Origin: Oligoflexales bacterium
GTDB lineage: Bacteria > Bdellovibrionota_B > Oligoflexia > Oligoflexales > JALZUQ01
Reading direction: 5' to 3'
NCBI GenBank assembly: GCA_023301465.1
Contig: JALZUQ010000008.1
Coordinates: forward strand, 108,054 to 172,053
DNA: 64,000 bases
Part shown: positions 25,531 through 34,202 of the stretch, piece by piece
Layout of the letters: each line of letters opens with the position of its first letter
Numbering within the stretch: position 1 is the stretch's first letter
Made by a program: the position numbers and the translations under genes
The notes under the pieces: generated by a model
Seen by the model: the letters and a program-made list of their open reading frames with translations, nothing else
What the model was told of the DNA's origin: nothing
Database searches by the model: none

Positions 25531-27016
25531 GACTACGAACTGGTCTTTTAATATTATTAATCAAACGGTCTGTTACTTTTGCTGAGTTTAAAACCCCCGG
25601 TATCCCAGCACCGGGATGAGTGTTCGCACCCACAAAAAACATATTTGAAATATCAGACGACTGATTATGATAACGAAAATAAGCTGATTGACGAAACAAA
25701 GGCTCAATCCCAAATGCTGCTCCATCTGTAGATAAAAGCTGGTTCTTAAAATAGTCAGGAGTTATATAAAAACTGGTTTCAAGAGAGTCCCTTAATCCCG
25801 GCATCATCCTACCTTCTAAGGATTCCAGTATTCTTTGAAAATACCCTTCACCTTCTTTACTCCAATCAATCCCACTCTTATTGTTTGGAACTGGAGACAA
25901 AACATAAAACCCATCTTTTCCATCTGGGTATAGGTTTTCATCTGTTCTCTTTGATGCGTGTAAGTACAGCGAAAAATCTTTTGCAAGTACTTGTTTTTTG
26001 AAAATATCATCTAATAAGCCTTTGTAGCGAGGCCCTAAAACAATTGTATGCTGCTTTAAATCTTTATATTCTCTATTTGTACCAAAGTAAGCAACGAAAA
26101 GGCTCATTGACTGTTTCATTTTTTTGACAAGCCACGGTTTATTATACATAAGGTGTTTTTTATCAATGAGATTAGTATAGGTATAAGTTGGATCACCATT
26201 ATTCACGACAACATCCGCAGGAATGCTTTTGCCAGAAAGAGTCTGAACAGTATGAATTTTTTTATTGGAAACTTCAAGACGCGAAACTTCGTCTCCGTAA
26301 ATAAATTCCACACCACGTTTTTTAAGTAATTTTACAAGTGCTTCAACGATTGAATAAGTCCCACCTTTGGGGAAATGAACACCCCACTTACGTTCCAGAG
26401 GGTGAATCAATAAATAGATAGAAGTAATCGTAAACGGATTACCACCGACCAACAATGGCTGAAAAGAAAACACCTGCCGAAGCTTTTCTGATTTAAAATA
26501 CTTTGAGGCTAAACCATATACCGTCTTGTAGTTCTGGAGACGCATAAAGTCAGGCATGATTTTCACCATATCTTTCCAACTAGAAAACGGATAGTCAGCA
26601 AGCCTTGTATATCCAATGTCAAAAATTTCACACGCATGCTTGTAAAATTTCTCGTAGCCTTCAACATCTTTTGGCTCTAACTGCTTTATGTTCTCTAGTA
26701 AGCGATCACGATCACCCACATAATCAAAGTGAGTTTGATCATCAAATGCAACACGGTAAAAAGGGTCCACAGGGAGAAGTTCTAAATATTCCTTCATGTC
26801 TTCACCCAATAAAGCAAACAGCTCTTCGATTAGGTACGGAGCTGTAATCACAGTTGGTCCAGCATCAAATGAAAAGCCATCTCTTGTAAAACGCCTTGCT
26901 CGCCCTCCGGGATCGTTGTTTTTGTCTACCATGGTGACATCGTAGCCTTTTGCTACAAGGCGTACCGCAGAAGACAAACCGCCAAAACCCGTTCCAATCA
27001 CAACTGCTTTACTCAT
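25493..27016 (-). CDS. crtI: Phytoene desaturase
   Basis: This FAD enzyme introduces double bonds into phytoene to make lycopene. The N-terminal dinucleotide fold VVIGTGFGGLSSAVRLVAKG, the DPGGRARRFTRDGFSFDAGP block, and the C-terminal FFVGANTHPGAGIPGVLNSAK are diagnostic of CrtI. Its 507 residues match the family. It overlaps crtE by 4 bases (ATGA). The number of desaturation steps cannot be told from sequence, but the cyclase downstream implies lycopene as product. Confidence 0.96.
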   Translation of the reverse strand: MSKAVVIGTGFGGLSSAVRLVAKGYDVTMVDKNNDPGGRARRFTRDGFSFDAGPTVITAPYLIEELFALLGEDMKEYLELLPVDPFYRVAFDDQTHFDYVGDRDRLLENIKQLEPKDVEGYEKFYKHACEIFDIGYTRLADYPFSSWKDMVKIMPDFMRLQNYKTVYGLASKYFKSEKLRQVFSFQPLLVGGNPFTITSIYLLIHPLERKWGVHFPKGGTYSIVEALVKLLKKRGVEFIYGDEVSRLEVSNKKIHTVQTLSGKSIPADVVVNNGDPTYTYTNLIDKKHLMYNKPWLVKKMKQSMSLFVAYFGTNREYKDLKQHTIVLGPRYKGLLDDIFKKQVLAKDFSLYLHASKRTDENLYPDGKDGFYVLSPVPNNKSGIDWSKEGEGYFQRILESLEGRMMPGLRDSLETSFYITPDYFKNQLLSTDGAAFGIEPLFRQSAYFRYHNQSSDISNMFFVGANTHPGAGIPGVLNSAKVTDRLINNIKRPVRSHGTQYDASQEQR

Positions 27017-28035
27017 ACTTCCAAACCTTCAATTAAGTCTTGAATAGAGTCAATATGAGCAATCGGACCTAGAATTTTTTTGAGGGTTTGATGTAAGTAT
27101 AACTTTAAGTCTTTATCTTCTGCCACAAGTTCAGACTCAACGATAATATCGTACTTATCTTTTAACATGCTTACGGTTTTTTCAAGAGCATTTTCCTGTT
27201 TAAATGCACCTAAAACAAAATCAACATCTTCAGTCGTTGTTTGCTCACGGCTTTTTTGAATAATCCTAACTACCTTTTCATGATCACTGGATTTACTTAA
27301 TAAAAAGTGAACCAATAACGCAGAAATCTTACCTTCTTTGATATCTGTGGCAATTTCGTCTCTACCCTTGGTGCCATAAACATCTAAAATATCATCTTGA
27401 ATTTGAAAAATGACACCCAGCTCTAAAAATAACTTAGAGAGTTTCTCTCCATAAAGAGGATCTTTATTCGCAAGAATGCAGATACCTTTGACTACATCTC
27501 TAAACAAAGCACCTGTTTTGTTTTCTATACAGTTTTCATAATCAGTTTCAATATCTTCACTTGCATTAATATCTTTGAGGACAAATTCTTTCGACTGACC
27601 TCGCACGACACTTGCCCCCATATGAGCGTAGAGGTCTAGTAAAGCTAATTTTTTTGACGGGATAATTTTCAGTTTTTGAATAGCTAGAGGAGCAATTAAC
27701 AATAAAATATTTCCAGCATTAATTGCGTGGTCAACACCGTATTTTTTCCATATAGATTCTTGGCCACGCCTGTACTCATCACCGTCTTGGATATCGTCGT
27801 GAATCAACGTAGAGTTATGAAGCATTTCAACCGCAGTGACCCATCCCATTGAAAGAGAAAGATCCAATCCAAAGACACTTCCTAACTCAATACCAATACG
27901 TGACCGAAGACACTTGCCGTTTTTTGAGTAATGGTAAGTTAAAACTTTATGAAGGTAAGGATCTGTTTGAGACTCGATGAGTCTTTTTGCTAGCTTTGCT
28001 GACTGGTCAATATATTTTTGAGTTTCGAATTCCAA
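27013..28035 (-). CDS. crtE: Polyprenyl (geranylgeranyl) diphosphate synthase
   Basis: It builds the C20 precursor for phytoene. The first Asp-rich motif is LIHDDIQDGDEYRRG and the second FQIQDDILDVYG; KTGALFRD lies between them as usual. The residues before the first motif (MGWVTAVEMLHNSTL) include no bulky aromatic pair, consistent with a C20 or longer product. Start is TTG at 28035 with AAGAAGGG upstream. It is the first gene of the overlapping carotenoid set. Confidence 0.92.
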   Translation of the reverse strand: MEFETQKYIDQSAKLAKRLIESQTDPYLHKVLTYHYSKNGKCLRSRIGIELGSVFGLDLSLSMGWVTAVEMLHNSTLIHDDIQDGDEYRRGQESIWKKYGVDHAINAGNILLLIAPLAIQKLKIIPSKKLALLDLYAHMGASVVRGQSKEFVLKDINASEDIETDYENCIENKTGALFRDVVKGICILANKDPLYGEKLSKLFLELGVIFQIQDDILDVYGTKGRDEIATDIKEGKISALLVHFLLSKSSDHEKVVRIIQKSREQTTTEDVDFVLGAFKQENALEKTVSMLKDKYDIIVESELVAEDKDLKLYLHQTLKKILGPIAHIDSIQDLIEGLEV

Positions 28036-28141
28036 GATTTAGCCCTTCTTAACACTGGACTAATACATACTAAATTGCACTTTAGATGTCTAAAGATATA
28101 CCAAAATTCGACTGTTTTTGACCCAATTACTCTTTAAAGTT

Positions 28142-28882
28142 CTACCACGTTAGAATATGCCCATCCCAATGATAAAACTCACCAGTAGAGTTTTCTGCTG
28201 ATTGTTCAATAACTTGTAGGATTCTTTTTGCTGTCAATGCTGGAGTATAAATGGTGTCAGGCTTTCTACCAGCAATAAATGGCTGTGATAACGGCGAGAG
28301 GGTCGTGCCAGGGTGTATCCCATGAACTGAGGTATGGTAATTTGACCTGCCAAATTCGATACTTATGTTTTTCAAACACATATTCATTGCGGCTTTTGAC
28401 GATCTATACCCATACCAACCTCCTAGGCGGTTGTCTGAAATACTACCAACCATTGCAGACAATGCAAAAAAACCGCTTCTGCGTTTGTGCTTAAACATTG
28501 ACTTCAATATTTTAGCAACCATAAGTAGAGACACGACATTTACCTCAAAACTTTTTAGTAAGTGAGTTGGGTCACAATCTTCAAGCCTCTTCTCTGGGCC
28601 GTGTTCATCACAATGCAAGAAACCATTACAAAATATAAGAAGGTCGATACTATCAAAGGGCATGGATTTTTTTGCTTTTATAAGACTATTTTGGTCTAGA
28701 TAATCGACTTCATACAGTTGATCCCAACTTGAAGTCTTATCAATTTTGTTGATATTTGAAGTAAGGCCAACAATACTTGCTTTTGGGTTCATTTGCTGCA
28801 GTTGAGAAGCAATATGAAAACCAATCGTACTCGACGCACCAGAAATGACTATATTTTTAAAATTTTGAATATCCATCATCAA
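28142..28882 (-). CDS. Short-chain dehydrogenase/reductase
   Basis: The cofactor motif is ISGASSTIGFHIA (TGxxxGxG variant), with the FCNG equivalent of NNAG and the catalytic YGYRSSKAAMN (Tyr-x3-Lys). SAMVGSISD precedes it with the active-site serine. It resembles the C-factor (CsgA) branch. It ends 106 bases upstream of crtE and could be cotranscribed with the carotenoid operon, but the gap leaves room for a separate promoter. Substrate is unknown. Confidence 0.85.
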   Translation of the reverse strand: MMMDIQNFKNIVISGASSTIGFHIASQLQQMNPKASIVGLTSNINKIDKTSSWDQLYEVDYLDQNSLIKAKKSMPFDSIDLLIFCNGFLHCDEHGPEKRLEDCDPTHLLKSFEVNVVSLLMVAKILKSMFKHKRRSGFFALSAMVGSISDNRLGGWYGYRSSKAAMNMCLKNISIEFGRSNYHTSVHGIHPGTTLSPLSQPFIAGRKPDTIYTPALTAKRILQVIEQSAENSTGEFYHWDGHILTW

Positions 28883-28960
28883 GATATATGACAGCTATAC
28901 GCTCGCTGCAACCTATAAGTTTTCATGTTTGTTACCTAGAATTAATTTGAATGGATAAAA

Positions 28961-28988
28961 ATCATAAAAAATCATAAAAAATCATAAA
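28961..28988. repeat. Three tandem copies of ATCATAAAAA
   Basis: Two perfect 10-base units and a third partial unit (ATCATAAAC) lie in the 177-base region between the divergent SDR and PhyH genes. It is an A-rich phased run that could bend DNA; no further function is evident. Confidence 0.6.
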
Positions 28989-29044
28989 CATTCCACCACT
29001 TAGATCGTTAGATATTATCTACCAAATGAAACTTCGTGACGTCA

Positions 29045-29053
29045 TGATATAAT
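29045..29053 (+). promoter_or_regulatory. Extended -10 promoter abutting the PhyH start codon
   Basis: TGATATAAT fits the extended -10 consensus TGnTATAAT. The ATG at 29060 lies six bases past the element, where transcription would be expected to begin, so the mRNA may be leaderless. No convincing -35 box is visible. Confidence 0.45.
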
Positions 29054-29059
29054 GAGAGA

Positions 29060-29809
29060 ATGGGACTTACAAAAGAACAACATCCGCAAATTTACCTCGA
29101 TTTCTTACGAGACGGTTACTGCGTTATTCCCAACATATTTAACAAAGAAGAATTAAAAAATATTTCAGAAGAAATGGATCAACTAGAAAAAACTGCAAAG
29201 AAACAAAAGAACACTATTCAAATTGACGGAAGTCTTTTTGTGATTGAAAACGATGCGATTCAGCGTGTGGTTTGGTGTTCTGGCAACAGACCAAAACTCC
29301 AAACGTTCTCAAGGCATTCGGTGATTCTCGCAACAGTAGAAAACATCCTTTGTTCATCAGAGTTTGATCAAATTATCTGTCAAACTCATTTTAAGCTTCC
29401 TGGGGATAACGTTGAATTTGAGTGGCATCAAGATTCTCAACACCGCTACTTTGGCACTGAATACTGGACGGACATCAATACACAAGGAAGTTTTGTGCAA
29501 ACACTTATTGCCGTTGATGAAATGAACCTACAAAACGGACCCATTGAATTTATTAAAGGAAGTCATAAGCTTGGTCATATTGATTTGCCTAATAACCCAA
29601 ACTGGGAAGATCAATGCAAAAATTTTGAAAGAGAAAAACTATGTATGAACCCGGGTGATGTTGCTTTTTTTCACCCTTATGTCATTCACGGGAGTACTTC
29701 TAATCACTCTCCATTAAAACGCAGGGTACTCATCAATGGGTTTGCATACCCAGGTGCAAACCGCTTTGAATACCCTGGCTGTGGCTTAGGTGTAAGAATA
29801 AGTACTTAG
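29060..29809 (+). CDS. Phytanoyl-CoA dioxygenase (PhyH) family oxygenase
   Basis: This is a non-heme Fe(II)/2-oxoglutarate oxygenase. It begins with YLDFLRDGYCVIPNIFNKEEL, typical of PhyH. The iron ligands are His and Asp in EWHQDSQHRYF, and the distal His lies in HPYVIHGSTSNHSPLKRR, with an Arg that would bind 2-oxoglutarate. Length is 249 residues. The substrate is unknown. The gene stands alone, diverging from the SDR gene. Confidence 0.88.
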   Translation: MGLTKEQHPQIYLDFLRDGYCVIPNIFNKEELKNISEEMDQLEKTAKKQKNTIQIDGSLFVIENDAIQRVVWCSGNRPKLQTFSRHSVILATVENILCSSEFDQIICQTHFKLPGDNVEFEWHQDSQHRYFGTEYWTDINTQGSFVQTLIAVDEMNLQNGPIEFIKGSHKLGHIDLPNNPNWEDQCKNFEREKLCMNPGDVAFFHPYVIHGSTSNHSPLKRRVLINGFAYPGANRFEYPGCGLGVRIST

Positions 29810-29920
29810 CACCTCTAAAAATCTATTTAAATTTAGATACTTAGACAACAACTGTTCATAAAATTGCCATTCTTGGCTGCTTAATATATATACTTAACTC
29901 ACCCCATGTGGAGATAAATA

Positions 29921-31243
29921 ATGAGATTTTTCTTATTCGTCACAAGTACAATTTTGTGGTGCACTCTTTCACAATCAACCATGGCCCAGACCCCAGTTGG
30001 TTATTACGTGGGATCATTTGACCCTCCAACTCGCGGGCACTTACAAGCCATTTTAGAAGCAAAAGAAGAATTTAGTTTATCCAAGGTTTATGTCACCGTA
30101 AACTATAACACCGATAAAGACTTTCATTGCTCAGTGAGTGAAAGAATCAACATGCTTGAACATATGCTAGAAAATCAAGGCTTAGACTATGAAGTAGTTC
30201 GCCAACCTATTGAAGGACAAGTTGAGTTTGTAAAATACCTGCAACGTCGGCATGAAGAAAGAGTACTAGGAATTTTTGGTGAAGACACTCTAGGTAAAAA
30301 TATTGATATTCATGGAGAAATACCTGGTTTTGAATATATAGAAGTAAAGAGGCCTGATATTGAAGCTGCAACGTCTGTTATTATTCACCCGATTGAAATT
30401 AGTGCCGACGGAGTTTCCTCATCAAAAGCCCGAAAGCTTATCAAAGCTGGAAAGAGCACGGATAAAATTCTTCACGAAAGAGTTAGAGGACTTATAGATA
30501 GACATGATTTTTATAAGCACATTCTTTCGGCCGAGAATGCTGAGTTTCAGAAGGAGAAAATAAAAGAGACGTATGAGTTTTTATCCAGCATACAAAATGA
30601 TTGGAACTTATCTCATATCAATTTAAACAACATTCTAATTAAGCAAACTCAAAGTAAACAAGCCATTGTAGATAAAATCATTAGATCCACTATTTCACAA
30701 CTTGATCTAAAAATAGAAAAAGAAATAGAATTAAGACAAAAACTAGAATCACACCTCAATTCGGACTTTGAAACAAAACCTCTTGTTTCAAATAAAAAAG
30801 CCGGTTTTTTCTTAGGTTCCTTTGAACCTTTTCATCCGGGCCAACAAGAACTTCTTTTAGACTTTATACAAAAGTCAAATATTGAAAAAATATATCTTGG
30901 GGTTTTAAATGAGTCACCACGAAAAAAATTAAAAACACCTAGTGAGGAGAGGGCCAAAGAAATCATGAAGTGGGTTCATTCTTCACCATTTAAAAACAAG
31001 ATAGAGGTTGATGTGTTTACCTTTGATTACGAAGATCTTTCACCTCTTGCAAGGTCCATTGGCTCACAGCATTCCCAAGGGGTTACAACTTTATTTGGAA
31101 AAAACGTATTTGAATCAAACTACCACTTATTAAAAGACATACCGTTTCTAAGGTTTGCTGTTGACGAATTAGATGGCTCTGAAAACATTGACCCACAAAA
31201 AGTAGTCGTACTTAATGATTGTAATAGTGGATTTAAAATATAA
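29921..31243 (+). CDS. Exported protein with two nucleotidyltransferase-like domains
   Basis: A signal peptide (FFLFVTSTILWCTLS, cleavage near TMA-Q) precedes a cytidylyltransferase-like Rossmann domain: GSFDPPTRGH at 31-40 (the TxGH active-site motif, as in CoaD) and GVSSSKARKLI at 165-174 (the ISSTxxR motif). A helical linker of about 90 residues leads to a second copy that starts FFLGSFEPFHPGQ (297-308), where the final His of the motif is Gln and no SSxxxR motif is seen. The first domain keeps catalytic motifs; the second looks inactive. Enzymes of this fold are normally cytoplasmic, so export is unexpected. Function unknown. Confidence 0.7.
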   Translation: MRFFLFVTSTILWCTLSQSTMAQTPVGYYVGSFDPPTRGHLQAILEAKEEFSLSKVYVTVNYNTDKDFHCSVSERINMLEHMLENQGLDYEVVRQPIEGQVEFVKYLQRRHEERVLGIFGEDTLGKNIDIHGEIPGFEYIEVKRPDIEAATSVIIHPIEISADGVSSSKARKLIKAGKSTDKILHERVRGLIDRHDFYKHILSAENAEFQKEKIKETYEFLSSIQNDWNLSHINLNNILIKQTQSKQAIVDKIIRSTISQLDLKIEKEIELRQKLESHLNSDFETKPLVSNKKAGFFLGSFEPFHPGQQELLLDFIQKSNIEKIYLGVLNESPRKKLKTPSEERAKEIMKWVHSSPFKNKIEVDVFTFDYEDLSPLARSIGSQHSQGVTTLFGKNVFESNYHLLKDIPFLRFAVDELDGSENIDPQKVVVLNDCNSGFKI

Positions 31244-31245
31244 CG

Positions 31246-31950
31246 TTATAAACCTGAAGTGAATTCATCTAGGCAACCATACAGCTGTTCAGGGCTGTCG
31301 AGAATAAAAATATCTTCTTGCATAATATCAATGCGGTAGTCTTTTTCTCGAATCACATTTACATCAAATGGCAATACATTTGGTTTATCACTTAAGCAGT
31401 AGTTACACTCACCGTAAGAACTCAAGATTCCACCACCGAAAATCCGTTTGCCGACTTTTGTTTGAATTAATGGGAACTCAACAGCAAACCAAAACAACCT
31501 ACCAAACTTCATGAGAGCATCTGGGTTATCCAGATACTTACAAGACTCAACCCCAAAACGATGCATAAAATCTGCCATTTCCTCATCGGCCAACCAAGGT
31601 AAATGCCCATAAAGGTCATGGAAAATATCTGGCTCAGGAGTATAGCTAATATCGTCAGCGTCACGAATAAAGTTTCCGATTGGAAAAACCCTATCTCGAA
31701 GCCCAGTGAAAAAATCTTCGTTTTCTTCGAGACCTTCTACCATGACACCTTGCCAACCAGTACGCTTTTTAAGTATGGCATTAACATCTCTCACATCTGG
31801 AATTTTATCGGCATTAATCTCTAGGGTTTCGACACCTTTTTTAAATACAGGGTGAGCTTGTTCAAAGCGAGAACTTTCTAAGTTATTAAATAAACGTTTC
31901 CACGTATCGTGCTCTACTTTATTAAAGTTTTTTGGAGTTTGTAGTTTCAT
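31246..31950 (-). CDS. phhA: Phenylalanine 4-hydroxylase
   Basis: It converts phenylalanine to tyrosine with O2 and a pterin. The iron ligands are the two histidines in DIFHDLYGHLPW and the glutamate in FWFAVEFPLIQ. SYTPEPDIFHD is the family signature. The 234 residues lack the regulatory ACT domain, as usual in bacteria. It follows the HPPD gene by 23 bases, forming a phenylalanine/tyrosine breakdown operon. Start ATG at 31950 has AGGTGGTCAA upstream. Confidence 0.95.
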   Translation of the reverse strand: MKLQTPKNFNKVEHDTWKRLFNNLESSRFEQAHPVFKKGVETLEINADKIPDVRDVNAILKKRTGWQGVMVEGLEENEDFFTGLRDRVFPIGNFIRDADDISYTPEPDIFHDLYGHLPWLADEEMADFMHRFGVESCKYLDNPDALMKFGRLFWFAVEFPLIQTKVGKRIFGGGILSSYGECNYCLSDKPNVLPFDVNVIREKDYRIDIMQEDIFILDSPEQLYGCLDEFTSGL

Positions 31951-31973
31951 TTGACCACCTACTTATTTTTTAA

Positions 31974-33011
31974 TTATAAAACGCCGCGTTTTTCTTGGTC
32001 TCTTTCAATTGCTCTAAACAAAGCACCAAAATTACCCTCTCCAAACGCATTGTTATTTTTGCGTTGAATCATCTCAATAAAAATTGGCCCAATGACATTC
32101 TTCGTGAAAATTTGAAGTAAGTAACCATCTTTATCGCCATCTACGAGGACGTTATGTCTACGGATATGATCTCTATCTTCAGTCACATTAGGGACACGGT
32201 CATATACTTCATTGTAGTACTGATCATCAATATCAAGGGTATCAATTGGTGTGCCTTCCAAGCGGTCTAGAGAATTCAAGATATCATTTGTAAGAAGTGC
32301 TATGTGCTGTACGCCCGGCCCATTGTACTCTCTAAGGTATTCATTGATTTGGCTTTTAGCCTCAGTTCCTTCGTTGATAGGAATGCAAAAACTTCCATCA
32401 GGTGAAGCTAATGCATAAGATATCAAACCGGTTTTTGCACCCTTGATGTCAAAATACCTGATTTCAGTGAATGCAAATATATCTTTATAAAAATCCGACC
32501 ATTTTTCCATTTCACCACGTTCAACATTATTGGTCATATGGTCTATGCGTAAGAAACCTTTTTCTTCAACCAGGTCTGGCTTGCTTAATGACTCAAAACC
32601 AAAGTCTTTAAAGAGACAAGACGTGCTACTAGTTTCCACAAAATATATAATGCTTCCACCAATTCCCATGATTGCAGGCACTGGCTTTCCATCTTTAAAA
32701 AAATCATGGTGAGTTGCGGCAGTTGCTCCACGCTCTACGGCAATCTTTTGAGCTTCAATTGCGTTTTCTACTAACCACCCCATAGAAGACAGACACGGTC
32801 CGTGTTTTTTTTCGAATTCAGATGAAAAAGAATCTTTTTTGTGGTTCACAAAAAAATGGATATCGTTTTGGGTATAAAGGTCACATTCACTCTGTGTTTT
32901 AGAAACCCTAGAAAAACCAAAAGACTGAAAAAGCGTATGTAGCCAATCCGAATCTTTCGAACAAAACTCCGCAAAAGCGATTCCCTTTAAACCTACAGGG
33001 TTGATAGTCAT
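31974..33011 (-). CDS. hpd: 4-Hydroxyphenylpyruvate dioxygenase
   Basis: It converts 4-hydroxyphenylpyruvate to homogentisate. The iron ligands are visible as His in LRIDHMTNNV, His in GPGVQHIALLT and Glu in GPIFIEMIQRKN. NNAFGEGNFGALF near the end closes the active site. Length of 345 residues is standard for bacterial enzymes. TAGGAG precedes the ATG. With phhA and an aminotransferase it completes phenylalanine-to-homogentisate; homogentisate dioxygenase is not in the window. Confidence 0.96.
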   Translation of the reverse strand: MTINPVGLKGIAFAEFCSKDSDWLHTLFQSFGFSRVSKTQSECDLYTQNDIHFFVNHKKDSFSSEFEKKHGPCLSSMGWLVENAIEAQKIAVERGATAATHHDFFKDGKPVPAIMGIGGSIIYFVETSSTSCLFKDFGFESLSKPDLVEEKGFLRIDHMTNNVERGEMEKWSDFYKDIFAFTEIRYFDIKGAKTGLISYALASPDGSFCIPINEGTEAKSQINEYLREYNGPGVQHIALLTNDILNSLDRLEGTPIDTLDIDDQYYNEVYDRVPNVTEDRDHIRRHNVLVDGDKDGYLLQIFTKNVIGPIFIEMIQRKNNNAFGEGNFGALFRAIERDQEKRGVL

Positions 33012-33097
33012 TGATGGACTCCTACATTGTTGTTAAAATATTACATGTACTTAGCTTCAATGTCTTGCATAAACCTATATACACCCAACCAACAACC

Positions 33098-33111
33098 TTG
33101 CGATATTGCAA
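33098..33111. promoter_or_regulatory. 14-base imperfect palindrome upstream of hpd
   Basis: TTGCGATATTGCAA is palindromic except at one position pair. It lies 87 bases before the hpd ATG, a plausible operator position. No regulator is encoded nearby, so this is a weak prediction. Confidence 0.3.
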
Positions 33112-33120
33112 TCGGACTCT

Positions 33121-33145
33121 AGACACTTAAGACACTTAAGACACT
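33121..33145. repeat. Tandem GACACTTAA repeats
   Basis: The 10-base unit AGACACTTAA occurs twice, followed by a partial AGACACT. It lies just beyond the palindrome in the region upstream of hpd. The 254-base interval 33012-33265 otherwise shows nothing I can identify. Confidence 0.5.
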
Positions 33146-33265
33146 AAAAATAATGATGTTTTTCAATTATACCCTCAAGACAAAAACCAGTCTCACATTC
33201 ATTTGCTTTAGCGAGTGCTAGCACAATCAACAGACTTCAGTCCTTGATTTTTTTTATAACACGAT

Positions 33266-33511
33266 TTAAGGTTGATAGTTTTCCACAGCTTCCAATAAAC
33301 CTTGTAGTGCCTTTCTCTCTTCATCTGTTTTTGACATTTCAATCATCGTTTTAACTTTCTCTTGAGCTTCTTTTTTAGTTAATTTTTTATATTGTGTAGT
33401 CTGACCATATTTAGGTGTCAATATAAAAGACATGATTACTACTGTTATTCCAATCACTAAACAAGATGTCAGAACTTCTTTTAAGGTTACTTTTTCACCA
33501 AAAATTCCCAT
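33266..33511 (-). CDS. Small single-span membrane protein
   Basis: The 81 residues contain one hydrophobic helix (LTSCLVIGITVVIMSFIL) after a short amphipathic start, then a Lys/Glu-rich helical tail (KKEAQEKVKTMIEMSKTDEERKAL). ATG at 33511 follows TAGGAAAAATCG. I do not recognise the family. Confidence 0.65.
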   Translation of the reverse strand: MGIFGEKVTLKEVLTSCLVIGITVVIMSFILTPKYGQTTQYKKLTKKEAQEKVKTMIEMSKTDEERKALQGLLEAVENYQP

Positions 33512-33587
33512 CGATTTTTCCTATCATTGTAACAATAAATATGTGTGTTTTTTACTGTTATCAATTATATATGATGCTTCTCAATAT

Positions 33588-34067
33588 CTAATCTTCTTCA
33601 CCATACCTTGGGATTTGATAATAAGACACTTTAGTAATATCAATATTATAATGAGATTTGAAGCCATTTTGAAAACAAATATGATTCTCTCCCAACGATA
33701 AACTCGAAATTAAAATACCTATATCTAAAAAACTTACTACTTTATCTCTATTGAAGTCATGCCACTCTTGCTCTCTTCTTTTGACAGCATCATCTTGATC
33801 AATATTATTTGCTAACGTATTTAGAAAAGAGGAAATAGCTAGAAAGCCTACTTTATAATCCCCATCTGTATCTCCTGCTAAAATCGAAAGATTACACCTC
33901 GTCTTCAAAGTGTAAGAATTATATTGTTGAGTGGCCGTAGCTGCTAAAATACCAATAATAGACACCACTATCATTAATTCCACAAGCGATAAGCCTGATT
34001 GCCGCACATCACTTTTGTGACTTAAAGAAATAAACTCTCTAAAATAGTTAATTATAAGTTTTTCCAT
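33588..34067 (-). CDS. Type IV pilin-like protein with dockerin-like calcium loops
   Basis: A leader of 25 residues ends in Gly25, followed by LSLVELMIVVSIIGILAATA, a prepilin cleavage and helix motif with Glu at +5. The mature domain holds two calcium-loop-like repeats: D66-T-D-G-D70-Y-K-V and D104-F-N-R-D108-K-V-V-S-F-L-D115. The second fits the dockerin pattern DxNxDxxVxxxD fully; the first lacks its last Asp. Two cysteines (58 and 131) could form the usual C-terminal disulfide. A near-identical N terminus occurs in the broken gene at 63736. No other pilus genes are nearby. Confidence 0.85.
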   Translation of the reverse strand: MEKLIINYFREFISLSHKSDVRQSGLSLVELMIVVSIIGILAATATQQYNSYTLKTRCNLSILAGDTDGDYKVGFLAISSFLNTLANNIDQDDAVKRREQEWHDFNRDKVVSFLDIGILISSLSLGENHICFQNGFKSHYNIDITKVSYYQIPRYGEED

Positions 34068-34202
34068 ATGTATTAATTCGGTTAATCACCCTCAAATTTA
34101 AGTTTTACCCGACTATTGAAAAAAACACCTGAGATATTAGATATTTAACCAAGATAAAATCGCACGGTTTTAAGTATTTGGATATATCTCTGAGTTTAGC
34201 AA

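Noticed and set aside
28961..28988. Short tandem repeats as a CRISPR array
   Set aside because: Units are 10 bases with no spacers and no cas genes are present; no CRISPR array is seen anywhere in the window.
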